Source: Candidatus Gastranaerophilales bacterium | GTDB taxonomy: Bacteria; Cyanobacteriota; Vampirovibrionia; Gastranaerophilales; Gastranaerophilaceae | Assembly: GCA_003150395.1 (NCBI GenBank) | Contig: QAMI01000050.1 | Coordinates: 1 to 48,944, forward strand | Length of the DNA: 48,944 nucleotides | Direction: 5' to 3' | Part shown: one piece after another, positions 7,250 through 16,266 of the stretch | Position numbering within the stretch: position 1 is the stretch's first letter | Layout: each line of letters begins with the position of its first letter | Made by a program: the position numbers and the translations under genes | The notes under the pieces: model-generated | Told to the model about the DNA's origin: nothing | Seen by the model: only the letters and a program-made list of their open reading frames with translations | Databases searched by the model: none

Positions 7250-10200
7250 TGAAAAAAGTATTTGATAAAGAAAAACTGTTCTTTTTTATACAAAAACCAA
7301 GATTTGCACTTGTAATATCTGTGTGTATTGTTTTGCTTGGGTTGATTTCTATGATGAGCTTGAAGCAGGAAAGCTATCCTGATGTGACTCCGCCTCAGGT
7401 AAGAGTTTCTGCTAGTTATCAGGGTGCAAGTGCTGAAGTTATTGAATCTTCCGTTGCAACAATCCTGGAAAATAAACTTAACGGTGTTGAAAATCTTACA
7501 TATATGACATCAACATCCTCTGACGGGAGTTATTCTCTGACATTATATTTTAAGGTTGGTTCTGACAAAAACATCAACCTGATGAACGTTCAAAATCAAA
7601 TTCAACGTGTTCAATCGCAATTGCCTGAAGAGGTTCAAAGAACAGGTGTTACTGCAATAAGCCGTTCTTCAGGTTCCGGTGCGGTAATCCTTACACTTTA
7701 TCCTGAATCAGGCGACTGGACTCAATTGGATTTGACAAACTACGGTTCTATATATATTAAAGACGAATTAAAACGTGTTGAAGGTGTTGCAGATGTAAGC
7801 GTTTTTGGCGGCGGTGACTACTCAATGAGAATTTGGCTGGATCCGCAAAAAATGGCCGGGCTTAATATTTCGACTAGTGAGGTAAAGGCCGCAATTACAA
7901 ACCAGAATACCCAAGTTGCAACTGGCGCGCTTGGTCAGCTTCCGACAGATGAAAAACAGGCTTTACAAATAACCCTCAAAACCCCGGGGCGGCTTAAAGA
8001 TGTTAAAGAATTCGAAAATATAATTATACGTTCAAACATGGATGGTTCAAATGTCAAAATTAAAGATATTGCACGTGTTGAATTGGGCGCACAGTCATAT
8101 TCAAACTTAGGTCTTGTAAACGGCAAACCGTCGGCGGTTGTTGTGATTTCACAGCTTCCTGATGCAAACATAATAAACCTTTCAAAAGCTGTTAAAGCGA
8201 AAGTTAATGAACTTAATTCAAGACTTACAAACGGAATAAAAATTCTTTATGTTAAAGATGACGCAGATTTTATTCACGAATCAATGAAAGAAGTTGAATT
8301 TACAATCCTTTTGACAGGCTTGATTGTAGTTATAATTATTTTCTTATTCCTCGGCGACGGTATGGCAACGCTTGTTCCTTGTGCAACCATTCCGGTATCA
8401 TTAATAGGAACTTTCTTTGCCTTGAAGGCGATGGGTATGTCAATAAACCTTCTATCGTTGTTTGCACTTGTTCTTGCAGTAGGGGTTGTCGTAGATGACG
8501 CGATTGTTGTAATTGAAAACGTTAACCGTCACATTGAAGAAGGCAAATCAGCGATTATTGCAACCCAATTAACAATGCAGGAGGTAGGTTCCTCGCTTGT
8601 TGCAATGGCGCTTGTTTTGATGGCTGTATTTGTTCCGATTATATTTATGGGCGGAATGACAGGGGTTATGTACAAACAATTTGCAGTTTGTATTGCTGTT
8701 TCAATCGCGATATCTGCAATATGTGCTTTGTCACTTTCACCTGCAATGTGCTCGCACTTTTTAGGACATAAAAACAGCGAAAAAACAGATTCAAAAATAC
8801 CATTTTTTGCTTCCTTACAGCATATTGCAAAGCGTATCGGGAAACGAACTTCCGTAATTGTAGAAAAATTCAACAATATATTTGCTAAAGTTGAAGATTT
8901 TTATATGGAATTTGTTCACAAATTCGTCTACAATAAAAAACTTGTTATAATGACTTATTTTTTAATTGTTTTGCTGACTCTTGTTTCTTTCAAAACGATA
9001 TCAACAGGGTTTATCCCGGATGAAGACCAGGGCGTTTTGCTAGCAACTATTACACTTCCTGACGGAGCCTCTCTATCCAGAACAGAAGAAGTTTCAAGGA
9101 AGTTTATCGATGGAATTCGATATATTGACGGCATTAACGAAGAAAAACTTACGGTATTCGGCGGAGATGGTGCTGTAAACTCTTCAACAGTAATTATTCA
9201 GCTTGATGAATACAGCGAAAGAAAAATGACTCCGGTAAAATGGCTTAAGAGAAAATTCCAGGGTAAACCTACGGATTTATCTCATACCGCAATTCTTAAT
9301 AAAGTCAGAGCAGTGGCCTCAAATACAAAAGAAGCTTCTATTCAGGCCTTTTCTCCACCGGCAATTATGGGTATGAGTATGATGGGCGGTTTTGAATTCC
9401 AAATGCTTTCACAGGGCGAATATACTGCTCAACAGTTGGAAAGCTGGGCTAACAAACTTATTGCCGCAGCAAACCAGGACCCGTCACTTTCAAACGTTAA
9501 CACAACCTTCCAGGCAAATGTGCCGCAATATATTGTTGAAATTGATTATGCTAAAGCTCTTGCGCAAAATATCGACTTGCAGGAACTTTATACAACACTT
9601 TCATCAATGCTTGGTACATATTACGTAAACGACTTCAACAAATATGGAAGGGTTTTCAAAGTTCAAATTCAGGCAGAAAGCAGATTTAGAGATAAAGCTT
9701 CTGATTTGTCGGGAATTTATGTAAAAAACAATAACGGTGTTATGGTTCCGATATTGTCAGTAGTGAAACTTAAACAAACGGTTGGTACAGCTTCAATCAC
9801 AAGATACAACCAGTATGAATCAGTTCAAATTCAGGGTCAGCAGTCTGCAGGCAAAAGTTCCGGTGATGCTATGAATGCAATGGAAGAAGTTGCCAAAAAG
9901 ACACTTCCATCAGATATGACCTTCGACTGGTCCGGAACTTCAGCTCAGGAACGTGAAGCTTCAGGACAAACCGCTATGGTTGTTGGAATGGCTTTAGTAT
10001 TTGTATATTTGTTCCTTGTAGCATTGTATGAAAGTTACACCATTCCGATTGCGGTTCTTCTGATATCGCCGATTGCGGCCTTGGGTGCGTTGATATTCCA
10101 GATGATGATTAATCAGTCCTTCGATATCTACTCACAGGTTGGTATGATTACATTAATCGGTCTTGCAGCAAAACAGTCAATTTTGATTGTTGAATTCGCG

Positions 10201-10512
10201 AAAGAAGAACACGAAAAGCACGGGCTTTCTGTAAAAGAAGCCGCTGTTAAAGCTGCAAAACTCAGGTTCAGAGCAATTATGATGACAGAACTTGCGTTTA
10301 TCATAGGCGTACTGCCAATGATATTTGCATCTGGTGCCGGCGCAAATTCAAGAATCTCTGTAGGTTCCACAGTATTCGGCGGTATGATTGCAGCGGCAAC
10401 TTTGGGTGCTGTTTTGACACCGGCATTCTACGTAATTGTTCAGGAATTCGTTGACCTTTTCCCGAAAAAAGAAATTACAGAAAAAGATTTGGAGATAACA
10501 GAAAAAGTATGA
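7249..10512 (+). CDS. RND (HAE1-type) multidrug efflux pump
   Basis: A 1,087-residue proton-driven exporter of the AcrB/MexB family in the inner membrane. It has the standard duplicated layout: a first helix at residues 18-37, a large periplasmic loop, a helix block at 345-500, a second single helix near 560, a second periplasmic loop and a final block at about 900-1065. The proton-relay acidic pair is present in helix 4 (VVVDDAIVVIEN, D416/D417). Length is slightly above the usual 1,030-1,050. It overlaps both neighbours (1 and 4 bases), so the three genes form one tripartite operon. The substrate range cannot be read from sequence. Confidence 0.95.
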   Translation: MKKVFDKEKLFFFIQKPRFALVISVCIVLLGLISMMSLKQESYPDVTPPQVRVSASYQGASAEVIESSVATILENKLNGVENLTYMTSTSSDGSYSLTLYFKVGSDKNINLMNVQNQIQRVQSQLPEEVQRTGVTAISRSSGSGAVILTLYPESGDWTQLDLTNYGSIYIKDELKRVEGVADVSVFGGGDYSMRIWLDPQKMAGLNISTSEVKAAITNQNTQVATGALGQLPTDEKQALQITLKTPGRLKDVKEFENIIIRSNMDGSNVKIKDIARVELGAQSYSNLGLVNGKPSAVVVISQLPDANIINLSKAVKAKVNELNSRLTNGIKILYVKDDADFIHESMKEVEFTILLTGLIVVIIIFLFLGDGMATLVPCATIPVSLIGTFFALKAMGMSINLLSLFALVLAVGVVVDDAIVVIENVNRHIEEGKSAIIATQLTMQEVGSSLVAMALVLMAVFVPIIFMGGMTGVMYKQFAVCIAVSIAISAICALSLSPAMCSHFLGHKNSEKTDSKIPFFASLQHIAKRIGKRTSVIVEKFNNIFAKVEDFYMEFVHKFVYNKKLVIMTYFLIVLLTLVSFKTISTGFIPDEDQGVLLATITLPDGASLSRTEEVSRKFIDGIRYIDGINEEKLTVFGGDGAVNSSTVIIQLDEYSERKMTPVKWLKRKFQGKPTDLSHTAILNKVRAVASNTKEASIQAFSPPAIMGMSMMGGFEFQMLSQGEYTAQQLESWANKLIAAANQDPSLSNVNTTFQANVPQYIVEIDYAKALAQNIDLQELYTTLSSMLGTYYVNDFNKYGRVFKVQIQAESRFRDKASDLSGIYVKNNNGVMVPILSVVKLKQTVGTASITRYNQYESVQIQGQQSAGKSSGDAMNAMEEVAKKTLPSDMTFDWSGTSAQEREASGQTAMVVGMALVFVYLFLVALYESYTIPIAVLLISPIAALGALIFQMMINQSFDIYSQVGMITLIGLAAKQSILIVEFAKEEHEKHGLSVKEAAVKAAKLRFRAIMMTELAFIIGVLPMIFASGAGANSRISVGSTVFGGMIAAATLGAVLTPAFYVIVQEFVDLFPKKEITEKDLEITEKV

Positions 10513-12014
10513 AAAAGGTTCTAAATTTAATTCTAATATGTTCGATTTTGTCTATAACGCCGGCAACAGTTCTGGCAAATCAAACTGTTGCAAAAGCCAG
10601 CGAAAAAGATGCAGTTCATATTGTTAAACCTGAAAAAACAAAGGTTAACAAAAAACGTGAGCGCAAGAAAAATGCGGACAATGCAAAATCAAAGGCTAAA
10701 TCTTCTAAAGAAGCCGAAGGAATGTATGAAACAAAATTCCCGGTCATAAACAGCCAGATTGAATATTCTGATATGAACGGCGAAGTTACGCTTGTTGACT
10801 GTATAAAACTTGCAATAACACATCATCCGGCAATTATGTCAGCAATCAGCAATTCGGAAATCTATAAATCCCGTGTCGGCCAGGCATGGTCAAACTATTT
10901 TCCAACATTGAGTGCAGGCGTAAGTTATTCAAGAAATGATATGCTTATGACAATGGGCGGTTCTTATTCAAGAATGATGGCTCAAACCTATAATATGTAT
11001 TACGTTCCGACACTTTCGGCTAATATGCTTCTGTTTGACTTTGGCAAAACCAAGGCCGGTGCTGATATGGCAAAAAGAAATTTTGAAGCTTCTAGATATG
11101 ATGCTGAAGCTAGTATTGAAACCGTAATTTATAATGTAAAAGTTGCATATTACAATCTTGTATTTGCAGAGATTCAGAAAACAGTTTACGAAGATACAGT
11201 AAAAGACTTTGAACTTCAATTGAAACAGGCAAGCGCACAGTATAAAATTGGCCGCAAAGCCAAAATTGATGTAACAACTGCCGAATACAACCTTGGCAAT
11301 GCGAAAGTTAATTTAATCAAAGCAAAAAACACACTTGAGCTGGCAGCTGTTCAACTAGCAAACGCTGTTGGTATTCCGGAACTTGAAGGAGTTATTTTGA
11401 AAGACAAGCTTAATACAAAACAGTATGATGTTAACTTTCCGGAACTTATCAAGACCGCTGAAGAAGCCCGTCCGGCGCTTCTATCTGCTAAAAAGAAGAT
11501 GGATGCCGCAGAAATGAATGTTAGAGCTGCAAAACGTGCATTTACTCCGGACTTGAGTGCATTTGGTTCTTACAGCAACGGCGGCCGCCAGATTGACAGT
11601 GATTACGGGTACCAATTCGGTGTTCAGCTTCAATACAATGCTTTGAATGTAATGCTTTTAAAGAAACAGGTTGATGAAGCAAATGCAACTTACAGAAAAT
11701 ATGTTGCAGACTACGAACAAGAGAAACAAAATGTTTATTTAGAAGTAAAAAGTGCTTACATAAGCCTTTTGAATTCTCATGACAGTCTGGGTGTTGCAAA
11801 ACTTGCACTTCAACAGGCAAAAGAACGTCAATATCAAGCTTTCAGAAGATATCAGGTCGGATTGGGCGATGCTATTGAGTTTAAAGATTCGGAAAATACA
11901 TATCTGAATGCACAGCTTGATTATTATAACAATCTTTTGAATTATAACATCAACGCCGCGGAACTCGAACGTGTAATCGGTGCACCAATAAAAGAATCTG
12001 ATATTGATTTGTAA
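10509..12014 (+). CDS. TolC-like outer-membrane efflux protein
   Basis: A 501-residue outer-membrane factor completing the tripartite pump. A signal peptide (residues 1-23) is followed by an unusual Lys-rich, low-complexity linker of about 45 residues, then two OEP repeats with the long helices and beta strands of the TolC family (starts at VTLVDCIKLAITHHP and at LLSAKKKMDAAEMNVRAAK). It begins inside the end of the pump gene with an ATGA overlap. No lipobox cysteine is seen, unlike OprM-type proteins. The Lys-rich linker is extra relative to typical TolC and might contact peptidoglycan or the surface polymer. Confidence 0.93.
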   Translation: MKKVLNLILICSILSITPATVLANQTVAKASEKDAVHIVKPEKTKVNKKRERKKNADNAKSKAKSSKEAEGMYETKFPVINSQIEYSDMNGEVTLVDCIKLAITHHPAIMSAISNSEIYKSRVGQAWSNYFPTLSAGVSYSRNDMLMTMGGSYSRMMAQTYNMYYVPTLSANMLLFDFGKTKAGADMAKRNFEASRYDAEASIETVIYNVKVAYYNLVFAEIQKTVYEDTVKDFELQLKQASAQYKIGRKAKIDVTTAEYNLGNAKVNLIKAKNTLELAAVQLANAVGIPELEGVILKDKLNTKQYDVNFPELIKTAEEARPALLSAKKKMDAAEMNVRAAKRAFTPDLSAFGSYSNGGRQIDSDYGYQFGVQLQYNALNVMLLKKQVDEANATYRKYVADYEQEKQNVYLEVKSAYISLLNSHDSLGVAKLALQQAKERQYQAFRRYQVGLGDAIEFKDSENTYLNAQLDYYNNLLNYNINAAELERVIGAPIKESDIDL

Positions 12015-12054
12015 TTTTAAGGGGCAGAGTTAGTGAAAGAAGAAATATGTTATG

Positions 12055-12939
12055 TTATTTTGCAGATTTCTTTTGCATTATAATCATCAAAACTCCGCTT
12101 AATATCATTAAAACCCCTGTAATAATTCTCATTGTCAAATGTTCATTGAAAAACATTACACCGATAAATATTGCGGTTAATGGTTCCAGAGCACCTAAAA
12201 TAGCTGTTTTAGTTGAGCCTATGAATTTAATAGCAATGTTAATTGTTTCCAGTGAAATAATAGTCGGCAAAATAGAAAGTCCGATTGCGTTAAGCCATAG
12301 AATTGGTTTGTCAATTATTTGAAGTTCGGTGCAGAATTTTAAATTGTAAATATATACCAGAAGCCCGAAAAGCATTACGTAAAAACTCATTTTTTCACGC
12401 GAAATATGTTGAATAATTTTTATTTTTTTTACTCCGACGATGTAAAGCGCATATAAAAGTGCTGATAAAAATACAATAGCTACTCCGTGCAGATTTAAAG
12501 TTGAACCCGGTTTCCCTTTATACAAAAGGCCGATGCCGCAAGAGGTTAAAAGTATTGCAACAACAACTTTTCCGGTAAGTTTTTCTTTGAAAAATGCTGC
12601 CATAATAACAGCTACAAGTACGGGATAAATAAACAAAATTGTACAGGCAATTCCGGCTTCAATGTATTGAAAAGCTTGAAAAAGTGTCAGCGAGGAAAGC
12701 GAAAAAAATAGTCCAAGAATTAACAGCGGGAAAAATTCTTTTTTGGAAATTCCGAGCGGAATTTTCTTTACAAGCTTTAACCATACACAATAAATTAAAA
12801 CCGCAAATGCATATCTGTAAAAAAGTACGGAATTTACGCCGATACCGCCTGCATAAAGCGGAAGGGCAAATAATGGATTTGTGCCGTAACTTGCAGCTGC
12901 AACAGCGCCGTTAAGTAAGCCTACTGCGTGTCTTCTCAA
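12055..12939 (-). CDS. EamA/DMT-family transporter
   Basis: A 294-residue inner-membrane protein with ten hydrophobic segments arranged as two EamA repeats, the drug/metabolite transporter superfamily. The signature of the first repeat is the stretch AGIACTILFIYPVLVAVIMA near residue 100. The second repeat ends with SGVLMIIMQKK. It starts at TTG 12939, eight bases after a strong GGAGGA; no better ATG exists downstream. Members export amino acids, purines or other metabolites; the substrate here is unknown. It is convergent with the efflux operon, about 40 bases away. Confidence 0.85.
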   Translation of the reverse strand: MRRHAVGLLNGAVAAASYGTNPLFALPLYAGGIGVNSVLFYRYAFAVLIYCVWLKLVKKIPLGISKKEFFPLLILGLFFSLSSLTLFQAFQYIEAGIACTILFIYPVLVAVIMAAFFKEKLTGKVVVAILLTSCGIGLLYKGKPGSTLNLHGVAIVFLSALLYALYIVGVKKIKIIQHISREKMSFYVMLFGLLVYIYNLKFCTELQIIDKPILWLNAIGLSILPTIISLETINIAIKFIGSTKTAILGALEPLTAIFIGVMFFNEHLTMRIITGVLMILSGVLMIIMQKKSAK

Positions 12940-13039
12940 AAAAATTCCTCCAACAACAATTTATATTAAATTTTATTTTTTATCAAGTAATTTTTTATTT
13001 ATATTGGTTGGGTATTTCTTCTATATTTTAGTCCGTTCG

Positions 13040-13048
13040 TGATAAAAT
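13040..13048 (+). promoter_or_regulatory. Extended -10 box of a probable leaderless transcript
   Basis: TGaTAAAAT lies exactly six bases before the ATG at 13055, which has no Shine-Dalgarno. Transcription would begin at or next to the start codon. Confidence 0.5.
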
Positions 13049-13054
13049 TTTAAC

Positions 13055-13684
13055 ATGGATATTTTCATTATAAGAACAGAGGAATTTTTGCAAAATGTCG
13101 ACAAAAATTCTCTTACAAAAGAATTTAAATCGCAAAAGCGCTGTGTTGAATATTCTTTGGGGCGTTTTCTGGTAAAATATGCGGCGAAGAATTTTTACAA
13201 AATTGATGATACGGAAATTGTTGTTGAAAATAAAAAGCCGGGATTTAAAAATAACCCGTTGAAATTCAGCATTTCTCATTCTAAAAATATTGTTGCAGCG
13301 GCGTTTGACGAAAACGATGTCGGCTTTGATATTGAGGAAATCAAGCCAAGAAATTTAAAAAGGCTTTCTGAATATTTCCATCGTGATTTTGTTGATGAAA
13401 ATGATTTTTATTGTTACTGGACAAGCTACGAGGCGGAATATAAAAGCCAAAAGCAGGAGATTTCTACCTTCAGGTTTGAAAATTATATGTGTTCGGTTTC
13501 TTTGTCTGGAATTAATACAAGACTCAAAATGTATGAACTGGTTATTTCTAAGAAAAATACTGTCTCTTGTGAACTTATCAATTTAAAGCTTGTAAACGAC
13601 AGCATTAAAAACGAAAATGCGGTTGAAATAAAGGAAATAAATACTGCATCTTTGGAATTCTTTTCACCGCTTGCTCTAAACTGA
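13055..13684 (+). CDS. Sfp-type 4'-phosphopantetheinyl transferase
   Basis: A 209-residue enzyme of the Sfp superfamily, which moves the phosphopantetheine arm from CoA to a serine of an acyl carrier protein. It has the FSISHSKN substrate motif (about residue 72), the metal-binding VGFDIEE (about 90) and the WTSYEAEYK motif (about 122), matching the usual W(S/T)xKEAxxK except that the first Lys of KEA is Tyr. The metal ligands Asp, Glu and Glu remain, so it is probably active. No carrier-protein or synthase gene lies nearby. The ATG lacks a Shine-Dalgarno but sits six bases after a -10 box. Confidence 0.8.
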   Translation: MDIFIIRTEEFLQNVDKNSLTKEFKSQKRCVEYSLGRFLVKYAAKNFYKIDDTEIVVENKKPGFKNNPLKFSISHSKNIVAAAFDENDVGFDIEEIKPRNLKRLSEYFHRDFVDENDFYCYWTSYEAEYKSQKQEISTFRFENYMCSVSLSGINTRLKMYELVISKKNTVSCELINLKLVNDSIKNENAVEIKEINTASLEFFSPLALN

Positions 13685-13718
13685 AATGAATATAGCCCGC
13701 AAAATCGAAATCCAAACC

Positions 13719-13747
13719 TTGACAACTGTAAAACGGGAGTTTATACT
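13719..13747 (+). promoter_or_regulatory. Near-consensus sigma70 promoter of the HD-domain gene
   Basis: TTGACA at 13719-13724, exactly 17 bases, then TATACT at 13742-13747. This is the strongest promoter match in the window and predicts a transcript start near 13754, 35 bases before the ATG at 13789. Confidence 0.8.
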
Positions 13748-13788
13748 GTATTAAAAAGAGATACCCCTATGGCAAAAAGGATTAATTT

Positions 13789-14595
13789 ATGAAATCTGTA
13801 AAAGAAATTTCCATTGAATCAAAAATTCAAAAAAGACTTCAGAATAACCCGAACTGTTTGAAACTGGTAAATTACCTCTTTGCAGACGAAGAGCTTCAGG
13901 AACTTCAGGACTATGCGAACAATGTTTCAATCAAACGTTTGGGCTACAATGACCATGGGCCTGTGCATATGCGTCAGGTTGTCGGTAATGCAATAAAAAT
14001 GCTTAATCTTTTGCAAGATGCCGGGATTAAAACTTCTCTGGAAACCGAAGAAATAGGAACTTTTGAAGACAGCATGTGCGCTGTTATTTTAGCAGGTTTA
14101 ATGCATGATTTGGGGATGTCTATAGGGCGGCAAGGACATGAAGATATGTCTGTAATTCTTGCACAGCCTATTATAGAGCGTGCTTTAAAGTTTGTTTTCC
14201 CGGATAATCTTCACAAACGCGTTATTATAAAATCGCTTGCAACTGAAGCGATTATCGGTCATATGTCTTCAAAAAAAATTCATTCAATAGAAGCCGGCAT
14301 AATTCTGATTGCTGATGGCTGCGATATGACAAAAGGACGCGCAAGAATTCCGCTTGCCATAAATACCGCTCCAAAAGTCGGTGATATTCATAAATATTCA
14401 GCAAATGCCATTAACAGAATAGGACTTCATCACGGTGAGAGAAAGCCAATTCGAATTGATATTGAGATGTCTGGTGATGTTGGATTTTTCCAAATTGAAG
14501 AGGTTCTTCTTACAAAAATTGAATCAAGCCCTGCCAAACAATATGTTGAGCTATACGCTGGTGTTGAAGGTCAGGAAAGCAAATGTTACTTATAA
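13789..14595 (+). CDS. HD-domain phosphohydrolase
   Basis: A 268-residue soluble protein with an HD metal-dependent phosphohydrolase core. The first His lies in NDHGPVHMRQV (about residue 52-60), the HD pair in GLMHDLGMS (about 104-112), and a later His in IIGHMSS and the Asp of LIADGCDMTKGR complete a likely metal site. The wording resembles an HD family found in cyanobacteria and archaea that is annotated only as phosphohydrolase. A near-consensus promoter and AAGG Shine-Dalgarno drive it. It is followed 20 bases later by a small gene, so the two are likely co-transcribed. The substrate is unknown, perhaps a nucleotide. Confidence 0.8.
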   Translation: MKSVKEISIESKIQKRLQNNPNCLKLVNYLFADEELQELQDYANNVSIKRLGYNDHGPVHMRQVVGNAIKMLNLLQDAGIKTSLETEEIGTFEDSMCAVILAGLMHDLGMSIGRQGHEDMSVILAQPIIERALKFVFPDNLHKRVIIKSLATEAIIGHMSSKKIHSIEAGIILIADGCDMTKGRARIPLAINTAPKVGDIHKYSANAINRIGLHHGERKPIRIDIEMSGDVGFFQIEEVLLTKIESSPAKQYVELYAGVEGQESKCYL

Positions 14596-14615
14596 TTTGA
14601 AAAGAGATAAAATTT

Positions 14616-15110
14616 ATGCAAGTATCATTTAATGGAATAAACAATATTCGTATTTTCAAAAAAGAATATGCGAAATACGGAGCTTATGTTACGCAGGACA
14701 ATAAGGTAAAACAAGGTGATAAACATTACACTGTTGTAAAAATCAGCTGTAATTTGTCTGATGATAAAGAAGGCAATGATTTAACAAAGTTTCGTGATGC
14801 GCTTAGAAAGTCCGGTGCTGGGTATGAGGCAAAGTGTATAAATCCTCAAGAGCCTGATAAATTCGAATTAACTTTAACCCGGCAGGATGTAAAAGATACA
14901 AAAGGACATGTTTCAATGTCGGATTTTATGATAAATAATTTTGACGTTATGCTTAATAGCAGAGAAGCCTTGCCAATGTTCAGCTATATTGCCTATTTGA
15001 GCAGAAGAATAGCTGGTATTGAAAGTTTAAGCCAGCCAAGAAGAGACTGTATCAACTTAATCAACAAATCCGCTGAAAATGAAGCCGTTAAGTTTATTGA
15101 ATTAATTTAA
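14616..15110 (+). CDS. Hypothetical protein downstream of the HD protein
   Basis: A 164-residue soluble protein that I do not recognise. It begins MQVSFNGINNI, similar in style to the NTNFTG start of the kinase-like protein at 5455. The rest is mixed alpha/beta, with two cysteines in unrelated contexts, no signal peptide and no membrane segment. AGAGAT lies nine bases upstream of the ATG. Its 20-base gap from the HD gene and shared direction indicate one operon, so a partner role to the HD enzyme is possible. No terminator is obvious after it. Confidence 0.65.
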   Translation: MQVSFNGINNIRIFKKEYAKYGAYVTQDNKVKQGDKHYTVVKISCNLSDDKEGNDLTKFRDALRKSGAGYEAKCINPQEPDKFELTLTRQDVKDTKGHVSMSDFMINNFDVMLNSREALPMFSYIAYLSRRIAGIESLSQPRRDCINLINKSAENEAVKFIELI

Positions 15111-15271
15111 AATGTAATCTAACCGGTTTTCATTTTCAGACAAAGAAAAATTTTTAAATATGACAAAGTTGTAACAGTCTTTTATCATATGTTTAATTGC
15201 AGTGTAATCCCTCAATTATATGCTTGCTTAATTTTTTAATTATTAGTTTTATAATTACAGTTATTTAGGGG

Positions 15272-15300
15272 TTGTTATTTCTATTAAAATATAGTATAAT
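15272..15300 (+). promoter_or_regulatory. Promoter of pilin-like locus 1
   Basis: TTGTTA at 15272-15277, 17 bases, TATAAT at 15295-15300. The predicted transcript starts near 15307, leaving a 45-base leader before the ATG. The remainder of the 240-base gap from 15111 is AT-rich with nothing else recognisable. Confidence 0.65.
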
Positions 15301-15351
15301 ATAATAAATTTTTTGAAAACCTATTAATAAAATTTTTAAAGGAGCTGAATC

Positions 15352-16266
15352 ATGGAAAGCATTGATATTACTGTATCTCAGGGGGGGGGGGCTGGCAAAA
15401 ATAATGCTCCTCTAGAGTTTCGGACTATAACATGTCATTCAGAGGACGACAATTATCCCGAAGAATCTCTTCAAAAAAGTCCTGGAATTTGTAAATCTAA
15501 TTGGCACAAACTTAAAAAATCTGCCTTCACAATGGCTGAAGTCTTAATTACAATTGGCATTATCGGAGTTATTGCGGCAATGACAATTTATTCTCTTATC
15601 GGTCATGCTGAACGAAAAGTTGCATCAGTTCAGGTTTATAATTTTTATTCAATGATAAACCAGGCTGTTACAATGGCAATTCATCAAAATGGCGAGATTG
15701 ATAGTTGGTTCTACGGTGGCAATTTTGTTTCTGCAACGGTTTTGGATTCAATTAATTATGATAATAACCTCCAATTTGTAAAAACTTATTTTAAATCATA
15801 TATTAAGACAAGTGAATGTGAAAATTATCCTGTAGGGTCAACTCCAAATGACAGAGCTGCTGTAAAATGTATGCTTCCGGCTGGTGATGCGGTAATTTTT
15901 GCAGTTTATAAAATCGGAGGTAAGAAGACTGGAATTTCACTTGATATTTATTATGTAACTAATTTCAGGGCAATGAGTAAAGGTCATAAAGAAGGTGAAC
16001 ATTTGACAAATCCCAGATATGTTTATTATTTTTCGATGCGAAAAGAAATGGCAGACAGTGCTGCGGGTAAATTGAATGCAAATCTTAACAACAACTCTCT
16101 TGTTGGCCCTTATACTTTGAATTGGAGTGGTAAATATGAAGATTTAACTAAACCCGGTGGGCAGTATTCATGTTCAAAGCAATATAACACAAAATATTAT
16201 CCGGCTTGGTGTACAAAACTTTTAGAGTTAAACGGTTGGGAATTTCCAGATAATTATCCTTGGTAA
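15352..16266 (+). CDS. Pilin-like protein with poly-G tract, locus 1 (in frame)
   Basis: A 304-residue type IV pilin/pseudopilin-like protein, expected to be processed by prepilin peptidase and placed in a pilus or type II-like apparatus. AAAGGAG precedes the ATG. Residues 1-10 run into an 11-G tract coding Gly-Gly-Gly, then AGKNNAPLEF, a 35-residue variable stretch, and the prepilin signature at about residue 58 (SA/FTMAEVLITIGIIG with Glu at +5). The leader is far longer than the usual 5-25 residues. The mature protein has a hydrophobic helix and a Cys- and Trp-containing globular domain. With 11 G the frame is open (ON). Loci 2 and 3 share the plan but carry 12 G and are out of frame. Confidence 0.85.
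   Translation: MESIDITVSQGGGAGKNNAPLEFRTITCHSEDDNYPEESLQKSPGICKSNWHKLKKSAFTMAEVLITIGIIGVIAAMTIYSLIGHAERKVASVQVYNFYSMINQAVTMAIHQNGEIDSWFYGGNFVSATVLDSINYDNNLQFVKTYFKSYIKTSECENYPVGSTPNDRAAVKCMLPAGDAVIFAVYKIGGKKTGISLDIYYVTNFRAMSKGHKEGEHLTNPRYVYYFSMRKEMADSAAGKLNANLNNNSLVGPYTLNWSGKYEDLTKPGGQYSCSKQYNTKYYPAWCTKLLELNGWEFPDNYPW
15381..15391 (+). repeat. Poly-G tract, 11 G (in frame)
   Basis: Eleven consecutive G in codons 10-13 of pilin-like locus 1. Such a run is extreme in an AT-rich genome and is prone to slipped-strand change; 11 G keeps the gene open. Confidence 0.95.
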
